This document shows, one piece after another, positions 41,261-49,369 of a stretch of DNA of 64,000 nucleotides. Under the pieces are notes generated by a model that saw only the letters and a program-made list of their open reading frames with translations, did not search any database and had not been told where the DNA came from. Origin of the DNA: Bradyrhizobium erythrophlei (GTDB taxonomy: Bacteria > Pseudomonadota > Alphaproteobacteria > Rhizobiales > Xanthobacteraceae); NCBI GenBank assembly GCA_900129675.1, contig FSRD01000001.1:7181501-7245500 (forward strand), read 5' to 3'. A program made the position numbers and the translations under genes. Every line of letters begins with the position of its first letter. Position 1 is the first letter of the stretch.

Positions 41261-41318
41261 GCGTTTTCGAGTGCCTGCCCGCAAATGATCCGGGGTGGAT
41301 ACCGGTTCGCGTCACACG
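41261..41318. repeat. GCGTTTTC palindromic element, copy C (degraded)
   Basis: Starts GCGTTTTCGAG one base after the FHA gene stop and keeps the core GATCCGGGGTGGATACCGGTTCGCG of copy A in shortened form; the closing GAAAACGC arm is eroded. Confidence 0.65.
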
Positions 41319-41411
41319 CTGCCTTATTAGCAGCGCTTTTCATTCAAACGATGTTCAGCTAGCAGGGTATTCAATACGTGCCGTGCTTGAACCGGTGGGG
41401 ACCGAACAGCC

Positions 41412-43796
41412 ATGCGTATGACCAGAACCTTTTCGATCTTTTCGCTTTGTTTGGTGCTGTTGTCCGCCTTTCCGGGGCTCCTGACTTCCGCCAGCGCGCA
41501 GCAGCAGGAAAAACGGATCGCGCTCGTCGTCGGCAATGGCGCCTATGCCAAATCCCCGCTCGCAACGGCTGCCAATGACGCCGGCTTGATCGCGCAAACT
41601 TTACAGGCGGCAGGCTTCGATGTCGTCGGCGCCCGCGATCTCGATGGCGATACGCTGCGGCGAAGTTTTCGCGATTTCATCCAGAAAGCCGAAGCGTCAG
41701 GCCCGGGTACGGTCGCGATGGTCTATCTCGCGGGCTACGGCATCCAGCTCGCCGGCGAGAATTATTTCATCCCCGTCGACTCCTCGATCAGTCGCGACAC
41801 CGACATTCCGACCGAAGGATTGCGGATCAACGACTATGTCCGCCAGCTGGCATCGCTGCCGCTGAAAGCCAACATCGTGGTGCTGGACGCGGCGCGGCCG
41901 CAGCCTTTCATCGAAGGCGGCCAGCCGATCGCGAGCGGGCTGGCCCTGGTCGAGCCGGAGGCGCACATGCTGGTCGCCTTCAACGCCGCGCCCGGCACGG
42001 TGGCTCCCAGCGAGCAGGGATCGTATGGCGTTTACGCCCAGTCGCTCGCGGAGATGATCCGCACCGGCGGATTGCCGCTGCCGGAGGTATTCAACCGGCT
42101 GCGGCTGCGCGTCAACGACGCGAGCAAGGGGGCGTTGGTGCCCTGGCACGCGGAAAAGATCGATGTGCCCTTCATGTTCTTCGATCGCGCGCCGGATGCG
42201 CCCGCGCCGGCGCCGGCGGACCAGGTCGCCGCGATCAGGAGTAAGCCGATCCGCGATCTCGGTGCGCAGGATGCTTACGCTGCCGCGCTCGAACGCGACA
42301 CGATGCCGGCTTACGAGGATTTCCTCACCGCCTATCCCGGCGATCCCTTGGCGCGACGCGTGCGCGCGATCGTGGCCGCGCGGCGCGAGGCGCTGACCTG
42401 GCTTCGCAGTTACCGGGCCGACACGCCGCAAGCCTACTGGTCCTACCTGCGACGCTATCCGAACGGGCCGCATGCCGGCGATGCCCGCCGCCGCCTCGCC
42501 ATCCTCACCGCGCCGATCGAGCCGCCGCCGGCATTCGCGGTCATCGACTACGACGTGCCGCCACCGCCGCCCGACGAGATCGTCTATGTCGATCGCCCGG
42601 TGTTTTACTTCGGCGATCCGGACTTCGGCTTTTTGCCGCCACCGCCGCCGCCGGTGTATTTCCTGCCACCGCCGCCGCCGGATTTCATCATCCTGGAACC
42701 GCCGCCGCCGCCGATCGGGCTGTTCATCCTGCCGCAGCCGTTCTTTGTGCCGATCCCGGTTTATGTCCAGGCACCGGTCTATGTCGCGCCGCCGCCGAAC
42801 AACATCATCTTCGCCAATATCCACAACACTACCGTGATCAACACCGTCATCAACCGGCCGGCGCAGGTTGCGCCCGGAGCTTCCGGTGCCGGTGCGCCAC
42901 CGACGGCACTCGGCACCAAAGCCGCACCGGGGCAGGGCGCTGTGGCGCCGGCTGGCGCTGGTCCGGCCCTCCCGGCTGCGGCCGCGCAAAAGGCCTCGCT
43001 GATCCAGCAGGGAAAACTGCCGGTGCCGCCGAGCGCTTCGATCAATCCAGCCAAGCCCGGAACTCCGGCGGCACCGCTTGGTCAGAAAGCGGCGCCAACG
43101 ACGCCGCAGCCGGCCAACGTGACCCCAAATGCGCTGCCGCAGGGCCAGGAACTGCCGAAGGCCAATAGCCTGCCGGTCCCGGGCACCAAGGGCACGCCTC
43201 CCGCGCCCCCGGCCGCGACGGCGCCCGTTCCCGGCGCGCCCAATCCGACCGCGAAACTTGCGCCTCTCAACCAGCCTGCCAAACAGCCTGCTACGACGGC
43301 CCCGGCAACGTCGGCGCCGAATCAACCGGGAGCCGTGAGCGCGCCGAAGACGCCTGGAACGACTGCGCCGGCACCTCTCGTGGGTCAACCGAAAGCCGGC
43401 GGCACCGCGCAGGCCCCCGAGGCCAAGCCGGTCATTCCGGAGACGGCCCGAAAGCCGAACGCGGCTCCGCCGCCACCGCCGCCGAAACCGGCGGCGCCGG
43501 CTCCGGTGGCCGCGCCAAAGCCGCCCGCGCAGCCGCAGATCCACCGCGCCGAACCGCCACGCCGGGCCGCGCCGCCGCCTCCGTCGCGTCCGGCGCCGCA
43601 GGTATCTAGGCCAGCGCCGCCGCCGCCGAGGGTCGCAGCGCCACCGCCGCCTCGACCGGCGCCGCCACCGCCGCCGCGGCCTGCGCCCCAGATCGCCCGT
43701 CCGGCGCCGCCACCGCCACCGCGTCCGGCCGCTCCGCCACCGCGACCGGCGGCGCCGGCAGCCAGGAAATGCCCGCCGAACGTTGCGAAGTGCTGA
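41412..43796 (+). CDS. exported caspase-fold protein without catalytic residues
   Basis: A 794-residue secreted protein: signal peptide (to about residue 30), a peptidase C14-type domain (RIALVVGNGAYAKSPL ... to about residue 260), and a very long Pro/Ala-rich tail with PPPPP blocks ending RKCPPNVAKC. The usual catalytic histidine (SGHG) is replaced by Y109 in LAGYGIQL and the catalytic cysteine (DACR) by A161 in VVLDAARPQPF, so it cannot be a cysteine protease. The remaining fold is well kept, including GENYFIPVD. A binding or structural role in the envelope is likely. Confidence 0.85.
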   Translation: MRMTRTFSIFSLCLVLLSAFPGLLTSASAQQQEKRIALVVGNGAYAKSPLATAANDAGLIAQTLQAAGFDVVGARDLDGDTLRRSFRDFIQKAEASGPGTVAMVYLAGYGIQLAGENYFIPVDSSISRDTDIPTEGLRINDYVRQLASLPLKANIVVLDAARPQPFIEGGQPIASGLALVEPEAHMLVAFNAAPGTVAPSEQGSYGVYAQSLAEMIRTGGLPLPEVFNRLRLRVNDASKGALVPWHAEKIDVPFMFFDRAPDAPAPAPADQVAAIRSKPIRDLGAQDAYAAALERDTMPAYEDFLTAYPGDPLARRVRAIVAARREALTWLRSYRADTPQAYWSYLRRYPNGPHAGDARRRLAILTAPIEPPPAFAVIDYDVPPPPPDEIVYVDRPVFYFGDPDFGFLPPPPPPVYFLPPPPPDFIILEPPPPPIGLFILPQPFFVPIPVYVQAPVYVAPPPNNIIFANIHNTTVINTVINRPAQVAPGASGAGAPPTALGTKAAPGQGAVAPAGAGPALPAAAAQKASLIQQGKLPVPPSASINPAKPGTPAAPLGQKAAPTTPQPANVTPNALPQGQELPKANSLPVPGTKGTPPAPPAATAPVPGAPNPTAKLAPLNQPAKQPATTAPATSAPNQPGAVSAPKTPGTTAPAPLVGQPKAGGTAQAPEAKPVIPETARKPNAAPPPPPPKPAAPAPVAAPKPPAQPQIHRAEPPRRAAPPPPSRPAPQVSRPAPPPPRVAAPPPPRPAPPPPPRPAPQIARPAPPPPPRPAAPPPRPAAPAARKCPPNVAKC

Positions 43797-43981
43797 AAAC
43801 CGAGCGGGCGATGCGGAGGTCCGAGCAAATGCAAGCTCGGCCTTTGCATCGCTTCGGGCGGCATCAAGTTCTTGCCGGAGCGATCATGGCAGTGTTGGGC
43901 GTCGTGGACGACCGGGTGCTATGCAGCTGCTTCTGTTCGCCAGATGGATGACGCTCAGGCTCGTGATAGCGGGTGCTCGAT

Positions 43982-44003
43982 GTGTATATGTTGAACGGTA
44001 CAC
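43982..44003. promoter_or_regulatory. inverted repeat before the vapB relic
   Basis: GTGTA at 43982-43986 pairs with TACAC at 43999-44003; it may be the remains of a VapB autoregulatory operator. Nothing else is evident in 43797-44021. Confidence 0.35.
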
Positions 44004-44021
44004 ATCGTTTTGAGATCACCA

Positions 44022-44200
44022 ATGCGCACCAATTTTAACACCGATGATGTGTTGTTGGCCGAGGCCCAGAAGGCATCGGGGCAACCGACCAGACGGTCGA
44101 GCAGGCGCTTCGTCTGATGATCAGGTTGCGGAAGCAGGAGGAAGTCGATGCCGGCTTTGGAAAATACCACTGGCGCGGCAACCTTCGCCGTCGTTCCTGA
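44022..44200 (+). pseudogene. vapB-type antitoxin pseudogene, frameshifted
   Basis: ATG 44022 starts a frame encoding MRTNFNTDDVLLAEAQKASG, the ribbon-helix-helix start of a type II VapB antitoxin. After about codon 20 the frame shifts, and the continuation is found in another frame: TDQTVEQALRLMIRLRKQEE, then FGKYHWRGNL to a stop at 44200. The expected vapC toxin does not follow; instead the end of an unrelated module lies immediately downstream on the other strand. Confidence 0.75.
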
Positions 44201-44218
44201 CCTCTTGCGCGGGTAGCG

Positions 44219-44494
44219 CTATTCCGTTTCGAGGTCTTCCAAAGGAACCCCGCGTCCCGCTCGCAGACTGTCGCGCGCTTGCTCGATCCTCCGCAAAAAT
44301 CGCGGATCGTTTTCTAGTCGATAGTCGAACCAATCCTCCTCCGACTCGAACCCGATTAATATTCCAGCGGGCTTGCCGTGGCGCGTGATGATAATTTCCT
44401 GCGTCTCCGCCTCTCTGAGGAACCGCGACAAATCGTCCTTGATTTCCGAAAGCGGAACTTCCTTCATTCCGGATCTGCGAACCGTGCGAGCCAT
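44219..44494 (-). CDS. Phd/YefM-family antitoxin
   Basis: A 91-residue antitoxin (82 residues if translation starts at ATG 44467). The Phd/YefM fold is seen in MKEVPLSEIKDDLSRFLREA and EIIITRHGKPAGILIGFES; the charged C-terminal part would wrap the toxin. The start at 44467 overlaps the toxin stop in an ATGA arrangement and is therefore the more likely one. It is the second gene of the module, the reverse of the usual order. Confidence 0.85.
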   Translation of the reverse strand: MARTVRRSGMKEVPLSEIKDDLSRFLREAETQEIIITRHGKPAGILIGFESEEDWFDYRLENDPRFLRRIEQARDSLRAGRGVPLEDLETE

Positions 44495-44757
44495 GACTCG
44501 GCCTCCGATTTGGCCACGATCGCCAAGACTTCGACGGCCGTGCCGGAAACGTCGTAGAACACGCGAACCTCGTCCACTCGGAGGCGGTATTGCGGGCGAC
44601 GTATTCCCCGCAATCGCTTGATTCGGCTGCGACTGGCCTTCTCCGGTTCGTTCCTGAGATGCTTTTCGAGTGCACTCCGTACCGTGGCTCGGCCGCTCGC
44701 CGAGAGCCTCCTGAGGTCTTCGACGGCTTCTGGCGCGAGGATGACGGCGAAAGGCAT
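44464..44757 (-). CDS. RelE/ParE-family toxin
   Basis: A 97-residue toxin of the RelE superfamily: VILAPEAVEDLRRLSA, the basic segment SRIKRLRGIRRPQYRLRVDE and VRVFYDVSGTAVEVLAIVAKSE are typical. RelE members cleave mRNA on the ribosome, ParE members poison gyrase; the sequence alone does not decide. It is first in the operon and begins 10 bases after a TATAAT box, leaving almost no leader. Confidence 0.87.
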   Translation of the reverse strand: MPFAVILAPEAVEDLRRLSASGRATVRSALEKHLRNEPEKASRSRIKRLRGIRRPQYRLRVDEVRVFYDVSGTAVEVLAIVAKSEAESWLARFADPE

Positions 44758-44794
44758 TCTGGCCAGATTATAGCCAGAATTCCGCGTGGGTCAA
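44756..44794 (-). promoter_or_regulatory. promoter and operator of the RelE/Phd module
   Basis: On the minus strand, TTGACC (44794-44789) and TATAAT (44772-44767) are 16 bases apart, close to consensus. A dyad ATTCTGGC/GCCAGAAT (44756-44763, 44773-44780) is centred on the TATAAT box and reaches into the toxin start codon. A complex bound there would repress by occlusion. The predicted transcript starts within about 3 bases of the ATG and would be leaderless. Confidence 0.7.
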
Positions 44795-44925
44795 AGAATC
44801 GCACGTTGGGGACGCGCGATAGCGCGGCGCTCAACCCTTGGCGCCAACTCGACCGTCGGCGGCCAGACACGGGACAAATCCAACCATTTTGCCCTCATGC
44901 GGCCCCGAAAACCGGCCTTATTTCC

Positions 44926-44953
44926 TTGCTTCTCGCCAAAATCCGGCTATATA
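44926..44953 (+). promoter_or_regulatory. rpsB: rpsB promoter
   Basis: TTGCTT (44926-44931) and TATATA (44948-44953) with a 16-base spacer match the alphaproteobacterial housekeeping pattern. Transcription from here gives a leader of about 105 bases before rpsB. Confidence 0.6.
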
Positions 44954-44959
44954 CCGCGC

Positions 44960-45064
44960 CATCTCACACGGAAGCATGGCTTTACAAGGCCGTCCGGTGG
45001 CAGCCGGGCCATATGGCTCGTCTGCTCACACGCTTCCGGAGGAACCAACCGGAGAACTGATACT
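44960..45064 (+). promoter_or_regulatory. rpsB leader with stem next to the ribosome site
   Basis: CGGAAGC (44969-44975) is complementary to GCTTCCG (45032-45038), which immediately precedes GGAGGAACC. Both arms follow the same CACA sequence. This may be an S2 autoregulatory leader; I see no gene in 44795-45064. Confidence 0.4.
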
Positions 45065-46063
45065 ATGGCGCTACCCGATTTCTCTATGCGTCAGCTGCTT
45101 GAAGCTGGCGTTCACTTTGGCCACCAATCGCACCGCTGGAATCCGAAAATGGCGGAGTTCATTTTCGGTGCCCGCAACAACATCCACATCATCGACCTCG
45201 CCCAGACCGTGCCGATGCTGCATCGCGCGTTGCAGGCGGTCAGCGACACCGTCGCCAAGGGCGGCCGTATCCTGTTCGTCGGCACCAAGCGCCAGGCTCA
45301 GGACGGCGTCTCCGAGGCCGCCAAGCGCTCGGCGCAGTATTTCGTCAATTCGCGCTGGCTCGGCGGTACGCTGACCAACTGGAAGACGATCTCCGGCTCG
45401 ATCAAGCGGTTGCGCCACCTCGATGAGGTGCTCAATTCCGGCGACGCCAACGCCTACACCAAGAAGGAGCGGCTGACGCTGCAGCGCGAGCGCGACAAGC
45501 TCGACCGTTCGCTGGGCGGCATCAAGGACATGGGCGGTCTTCCCGACATGATCTTCGTGATCGACACCAACAAGGAAGACATCGCGATCCAGGAAGCGCA
45601 GCGGCTCAACATTCCCGTCGCCGCGATCGTCGATACCAACTCCGACCCCAAGGGCATCACCTATGTGGTGCCGGGCAATGACGACGCCGGTCGCGCCATT
45701 TCGCTGTATTGCGATCTGATCGCCCGCGCCGCCATCGACGGTATCTCGCGTGCGCAGGGTGATTCCGGGATCGATATCGGTGCGTCCGCTCAGCCGGTCC
45801 GCGAGGAAATTCCGGCTGCACCCCAGCCGACCGGGTTCCAGGGTCTGGCCGGTCCGCGCGGCACTGCCGACAATCTCAAGAAGCTCACCGGCGTGTCGGG
45901 TGCGATCGAGAAGAAGTTCAACGACCTCGGCATCTTCCACTACTGGCAGCTTGCCGAGCTCGACCACGACACCGCGCACAAGATCGGCGAAGAGGTCGGA
46001 CTTCCGAGCCGGGCCGATGGCTGGGTCGCCCAGGCCAAGGCTCTGACCGCGGAAGCGGAATAA
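45065..46063 (+). CDS. rpsB: 30S ribosomal protein S2 with C-terminal extension
   Basis: A 332-residue S2. Residues 1-240 are the standard protein (MRQLLEAGVHFGHQSHRWNPKM ... VVPGNDDAGRAISLYCDLIA). About 90 extra residues follow: a linker, then a helix-hairpin-helix-like domain (NLKKLTGVSGAIEKKFNDLGIFHYWQLAEL) like those found in other alphaproteobacterial ribosomal proteins. ATG 45065 is the family start; upstream in-frame codons have no similarity. tsf follows, as usual. Confidence 0.97.
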   Translation: MALPDFSMRQLLEAGVHFGHQSHRWNPKMAEFIFGARNNIHIIDLAQTVPMLHRALQAVSDTVAKGGRILFVGTKRQAQDGVSEAAKRSAQYFVNSRWLGGTLTNWKTISGSIKRLRHLDEVLNSGDANAYTKKERLTLQRERDKLDRSLGGIKDMGGLPDMIFVIDTNKEDIAIQEAQRLNIPVAAIVDTNSDPKGITYVVPGNDDAGRAISLYCDLIARAAIDGISRAQGDSGIDIGASAQPVREEIPAAPQPTGFQGLAGPRGTADNLKKLTGVSGAIEKKFNDLGIFHYWQLAELDHDTAHKIGEEVGLPSRADGWVAQAKALTAEAE

Positions 46064-46192
46064 TTCAAAGCGGCGTGGCCGGGTTCTCCCGGCCACCGGT
46101 TCGACTCCCGAGACGACACTCCCTGTAGCTGATGGCGGCACGGCGCAAGCGCGCGCCGCTGCCGTCCTGACAGGCAAGAAGGATATTCAACG

Positions 46193-47119
46193 ATGGCAAC
46201 GATCACAGCAGCGATGGTCAAGGAGCTGCGCGAATCGACCGGCGCAGGCATGATGGATTGCAAGGCAGCCCTCACCGAGAGCGCCGGCGACATGCAGGCG
46301 GCACAGGATTGGCTGCGCAAGAAGGGCCTGTCGAAGGCTGCGAAAAAGGCCGGCCGTGTCGCGGCCGAAGGCCTGATCGGCGCCGTGACGTCGGGCAACA
46401 AGGGCGTCGTGGTCGAAGTCAATTCCGAGACCGACTTCGTCGCGCGTAACGAGCAGTTCCAGGGCCTGGTCAAGATGATCGCCCAGGTCGCGCTGCACAA
46501 CAGCGCCGACGTCGAGAAGATCAAGGCCGTCAAGGTCGGCGCTGTCACGGTCGAGACCGCGATTTCGGATGCGATCGCAACCATCGGCGAGAACATGACG
46601 CTGCGCCGCGCGGCTTCGCTCGAAGTCGGGCAGGGCGTGGTGTCGAGCTATGTCCATGGCGCCGTGATTGAAGGCGCCGGCAAGATGGGCGTGCTGGTCG
46701 CGCTGGAATCCGCCGGCAAGACCGATGAACTCGCCGTTCTCGGCCGCCAGCTTGCCATGCATGTGGCCGCGGCCAACCCGCAGGCGCTCGATCCAGCGGG
46801 ACTGGATCCGGCTGTCGTGACCCGCGAAAAGGATGTGCTGGCCGATAAATATCGCCAGCAGGGCAAGCCTGAAAACGTCATCGAGAAGATCGTCGAGTCC
46901 GGTTTGAAGACCTATTACAAGGAAGTCTGTCTGCTGGAGCAGGCCTTCATCCATGACGAAAAGGGCAAGTCGGTCGCGCAGGCCGTGAAGGAAGCCGAAG
47001 GCAAGATCGGCGCGCCTGTGAAAATCACCGGCTTTGTGCGCTATGCTCTCGGCGAGGGAATCGAAAAGCAGGAATCCGATTTCGCAGCCGAAGTTGCTGC
47101 GACCGCCGGCAAGAAATAA
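46193..47119 (+). CDS. tsf: elongation factor Ts
   Basis: A 308-residue nucleotide-exchange factor for EF-Tu. The N-terminal signature KELRESTGAGMMDCKAAL and the dimerisation/core segment SETDFVARNEQFQGLV are clear, and the C-terminal module is complete. Cotranscription with rpsB is expected; 129 bases separate them, with a GGCCGGG/CCCGGCC hairpin around 46077-46094. Confidence 0.97.
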   Translation: MATITAAMVKELRESTGAGMMDCKAALTESAGDMQAAQDWLRKKGLSKAAKKAGRVAAEGLIGAVTSGNKGVVVEVNSETDFVARNEQFQGLVKMIAQVALHNSADVEKIKAVKVGAVTVETAISDAIATIGENMTLRRAASLEVGQGVVSSYVHGAVIEGAGKMGVLVALESAGKTDELAVLGRQLAMHVAAANPQALDPAGLDPAVVTREKDVLADKYRQQGKPENVIEKIVESGLKTYYKEVCLLEQAFIHDEKGKSVAQAVKEAEGKIGAPVKITGFVRYALGEGIEKQESDFAAEVAATAGKK

Positions 47120-47132
47120 CCGCGAAGGCAGC

Positions 47133-47157
47133 CTTCCGGCGCATGTTGCGCCGGAAG
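47133..47157 (+). promoter_or_regulatory. hairpin between tsf and pyrH
   Basis: A perfect 10-bp stem CTTCCGGCGC/GCGCCGGAAG with a 5-base loop and no T run. It is not a standard terminator; it may be an RNA processing or stability element that separates tsf from pyrH expression. Confidence 0.55.
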
Positions 47158-47189
47158 CCCGCGCGGGGACTCAAGGAAGCGATCGCATC

Positions 47190-47906
47190 ATGGCTGAGCC
47201 GGTCTATCGTCGTGTCGTGATCAAGCTCTCGGGCGAATATCTCGCCGGCAGCCAATCCTTCGGTATCGACCAGCCAACCGTGGACCGAATCGCCGGCGAG
47301 TTGATCGCCGCACGCCAGCTCGGGGTCGAGGTCGCCGTCGTGGTCGGCGGCGGAAACATCGTCCGCGGCGTGGAAGTATCCTCCCGCGGCGTGTCCCGCC
47401 CGACCGGCGACACCATGGGCATGCTCGCCACCATGATGAACTGCCTGGCGCTGGAGGCCGCGATCGAGCGCAAGGGCACGCCGGCGTGCACCCTGTCGGC
47501 GTTCGTGATGCCCGAGATTTCCGAACTGTTCACCCGCAGTGCAGCGCACAAATACCTCGCCGAGGGGCGAATCGTGCTGCTTGGCGGCGGAACCGGCAAT
47601 CCGTTCTTCACGACCGATACCACGGCGGTGCTGCGGGCGGCCGAGATCGGGGCGCAGGCGGTGCTCAAGGCCACCAATGTCGATGGCGTCTACAGCGCCG
47701 ACCCCAAAAAGGACCCGTCCGCCAAGCGATTCGACCGCCTGACGCACTCCCAGGCAATCGAAGGTGGCTACAAGGTGATGGACTCAACCGCATTCGCGCT
47801 TGCCCGCGAGACATCGCTGCCTATCATCGTATTCTCGATCGCCGAGCCGGGTTCGATCGGCGCGATCCTGCGCGGTAACGGACACGGCACGGTCGTTGCC
47901 GGCTGA
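47190..47906 (+). CDS. pyrH: UMP kinase
   Basis: A 238-residue bacterial UMP kinase that makes UDP for RNA and nucleotide-sugar synthesis. Visible motifs: VVIKLSGEYLAG (phosphate loop), VVVGGGNIVRGVEVSSRGVSR, TADNM-like region DTMGMLATMMNCLAL, GGTGNPFFTTDT and the uridine-site KATNVDGVYSADPKKDP. ATG 47190 (MAEPVYRR) is preceded by AAGGAAG and gives the usual size. Confidence 0.97.
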   Translation: MAEPVYRRVVIKLSGEYLAGSQSFGIDQPTVDRIAGELIAARQLGVEVAVVVGGGNIVRGVEVSSRGVSRPTGDTMGMLATMMNCLALEAAIERKGTPACTLSAFVMPEISELFTRSAAHKYLAEGRIVLLGGGTGNPFFTTDTTAVLRAAEIGAQAVLKATNVDGVYSADPKKDPSAKRFDRLTHSQAIEGGYKVMDSTAFALARETSLPIIVFSIAEPGSIGAILRGNGHGTVVAG

Positions 47907-47982
47907 CGTCATGTGCCGTATCGAACCGCACTGCCCGCTGACGGCGGCGACGGCTGGTTTACTTCAAGGAGGGGAGAGCGTT

Positions 47983-48546
47983 ATGCCCACGCCTGGTTTT
48001 GACATCAACGAATTGAAGCGCCGCATGCAAGGCGCCACCCAGTCACTCAAACACGAATTGGGCGGTTTGCGCACCGGCCGTGCTGCAGCGTCGATGCTGG
48101 AGCCGGTGCAGGTGGAAGCCTATGGCTCGCACATGCCGCTCAATCAGCTCGCGACCATCAGCGTGCCAGAGCCGCGGCTTCTCTCCGTCCAGGTTTGGGA
48201 CAAGTCCATGGTCAAGGCCGTGGAGAAGGCGATCGTCGATTCCAATCTCGGCCTCAGCCCAGCCACCGAAGGGCAGGTGCTGCGTTTGAGGATTCCGGAA
48301 CTCAACGAGGAACGCCGCAAGGAACTCGTGAAAGTTGCGCATAAATACGCCGAAGCGGCCAAGGTCGCGGTCCGGCATGTTCGCCGCGACGGACTGGATA
48401 CGGTCAAGAAGCTCGAGAAGAATCACGAGATATCCGAGGACGATCAGGAACGCCTCGCCGGTGATGTGCAGAAAGCCACCGACGGGATGATTTCCGAGAT
48501 CGATCAACTGCTTGCGGCGAAGGAAAAGGAAATCCTCACCGTTTGA
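47983..48546 (+). CDS. frr: ribosome recycling factor
   Basis: A 187-residue protein that splits post-termination ribosomes together with EF-G. The three-helix bundle segments (LKRRMQGATQSLKHELGGLRTGRA; RKELVKVAHKYAEAAKVAVR; DTVKKLEKNHEISEDDQERL) are typical. ATG 47983 follows a strong AAGGAGGGGAG; the frame upstream of it has no similarity. Confidence 0.97.
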   Translation: MPTPGFDINELKRRMQGATQSLKHELGGLRTGRAAASMLEPVQVEAYGSHMPLNQLATISVPEPRLLSVQVWDKSMVKAVEKAIVDSNLGLSPATEGQVLRLRIPELNEERRKELVKVAHKYAEAAKVAVRHVRRDGLDTVKKLEKNHEISEDDQERLAGDVQKATDGMISEIDQLLAAKEKEILTV

Positions 48547-48607
48547 CGCCCTAAGACTGCCCGTGCGACCCCTTGGAAAATTCCTTGGGGACCCTTCCTG
48601 GGATTGA

Positions 48608-49369
48608 ATGATGTCGAATGCCGCCGCCCCCGCAACTGAAGGACCGGATCGAACCGGCGGTCCCTTGCATGTGGCGATCATCATGGACGGCAACGGGCGC
48701 TGGGCGGCCGCGCGCGGTCTGCCGCGTGCGGAAGGCCATCGCCGCGGCGTCGAGGCGCTGCGGCGCGTGGTTCGTGCGGCACACGAACTCGGCGTGCTCT
48801 ATCTGACGATCTTTTCGTTCAGCTCCGAAAACTGGTCGCGTCCGGCGACCGAAATCGGCGACCTGTTCGGCTTGCTCCGGCGCTTCATCCGCAACGATCT
48901 GGCGTCGCTGCACCGTGACGGCGTGCGGGTCCGCGTGATCGGTGAGCGTGAGGGCCTGGAGAGCGATATCTGCGCGCTCCTGAACGAAGCCGAAGAGCTG
49001 ACCAAGGCCAACACCAAGCTCAATCTCGTCGTCGCCTTCAACTACGGTTCGCGCCAGGAGATCGCCAACGCGGCGCGGCGCCTCGCCCGCGAAGTGGCAG
49101 AGGGAAAACGCGATCCCGCATCGATCGATGCCGATGCGATCGGTCATTATCTCGATACGCCCGACATTCCCGATCCCGACCTGATCATCCGCACCAGCGG
49201 CGAGCAGCGACTGTCGAATTTCCTGATGTGGCAGGCGGCCTACAGCGAACTCGTGTTCGTGCCGATCCACTGGCCGGACTTCGACAAGGCCGCGCTTGAG
49301 AGCGCGATCGCCGAATATGCCAGACGGGAGCGCCGTTTCGGCGGTCTGGCCGCGAAAACCGGATCGTGA
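48608..49369 (+). CDS. uppS: undecaprenyl diphosphate synthase
   Basis: A 253-residue cis-prenyltransferase producing the C55 carrier lipid for peptidoglycan and LPS. The pyrophosphate-binding motif IIMDGNGRWA (catalytic D27), the FSSENWSRP motif, and the C-terminal RTSGEQRLSNFLMWQAAYSE are all present. Starts at 48608 and 48611 are both possible. Its stop overlaps the GTG of cdsA by 4 bases. Confidence 0.97.
   Translation: MMSNAAAPATEGPDRTGGPLHVAIIMDGNGRWAAARGLPRAEGHRRGVEALRRVVRAAHELGVLYLTIFSFSSENWSRPATEIGDLFGLLRRFIRNDLASLHRDGVRVRVIGEREGLESDICALLNEAEELTKANTKLNLVVAFNYGSRQEIANAARRLAREVAEGKRDPASIDADAIGHYLDTPDIPDPDLIIRTSGEQRLSNFLMWQAAYSELVFVPIHWPDFDKAALESAIAEYARRERRFGGLAAKTGS

Noticed and set aside
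42530..43760. Proline-codon tracts as a tandem DNA repeat or CRISPR-like array
   Set aside because: The periodicity is only that of CCG/CCA codons in the Pro/Ala-rich tail of one protein; there are no constant repeats with unique spacers. No CRISPR array is seen anywhere in the window.
46098..46120. GGTTCGACTCC, which looks like a tRNA T-arm
   Set aside because: A tRNA ending here would have to begin inside rpsB; no acceptor stem, anticodon arm or D-arm can be built around it.
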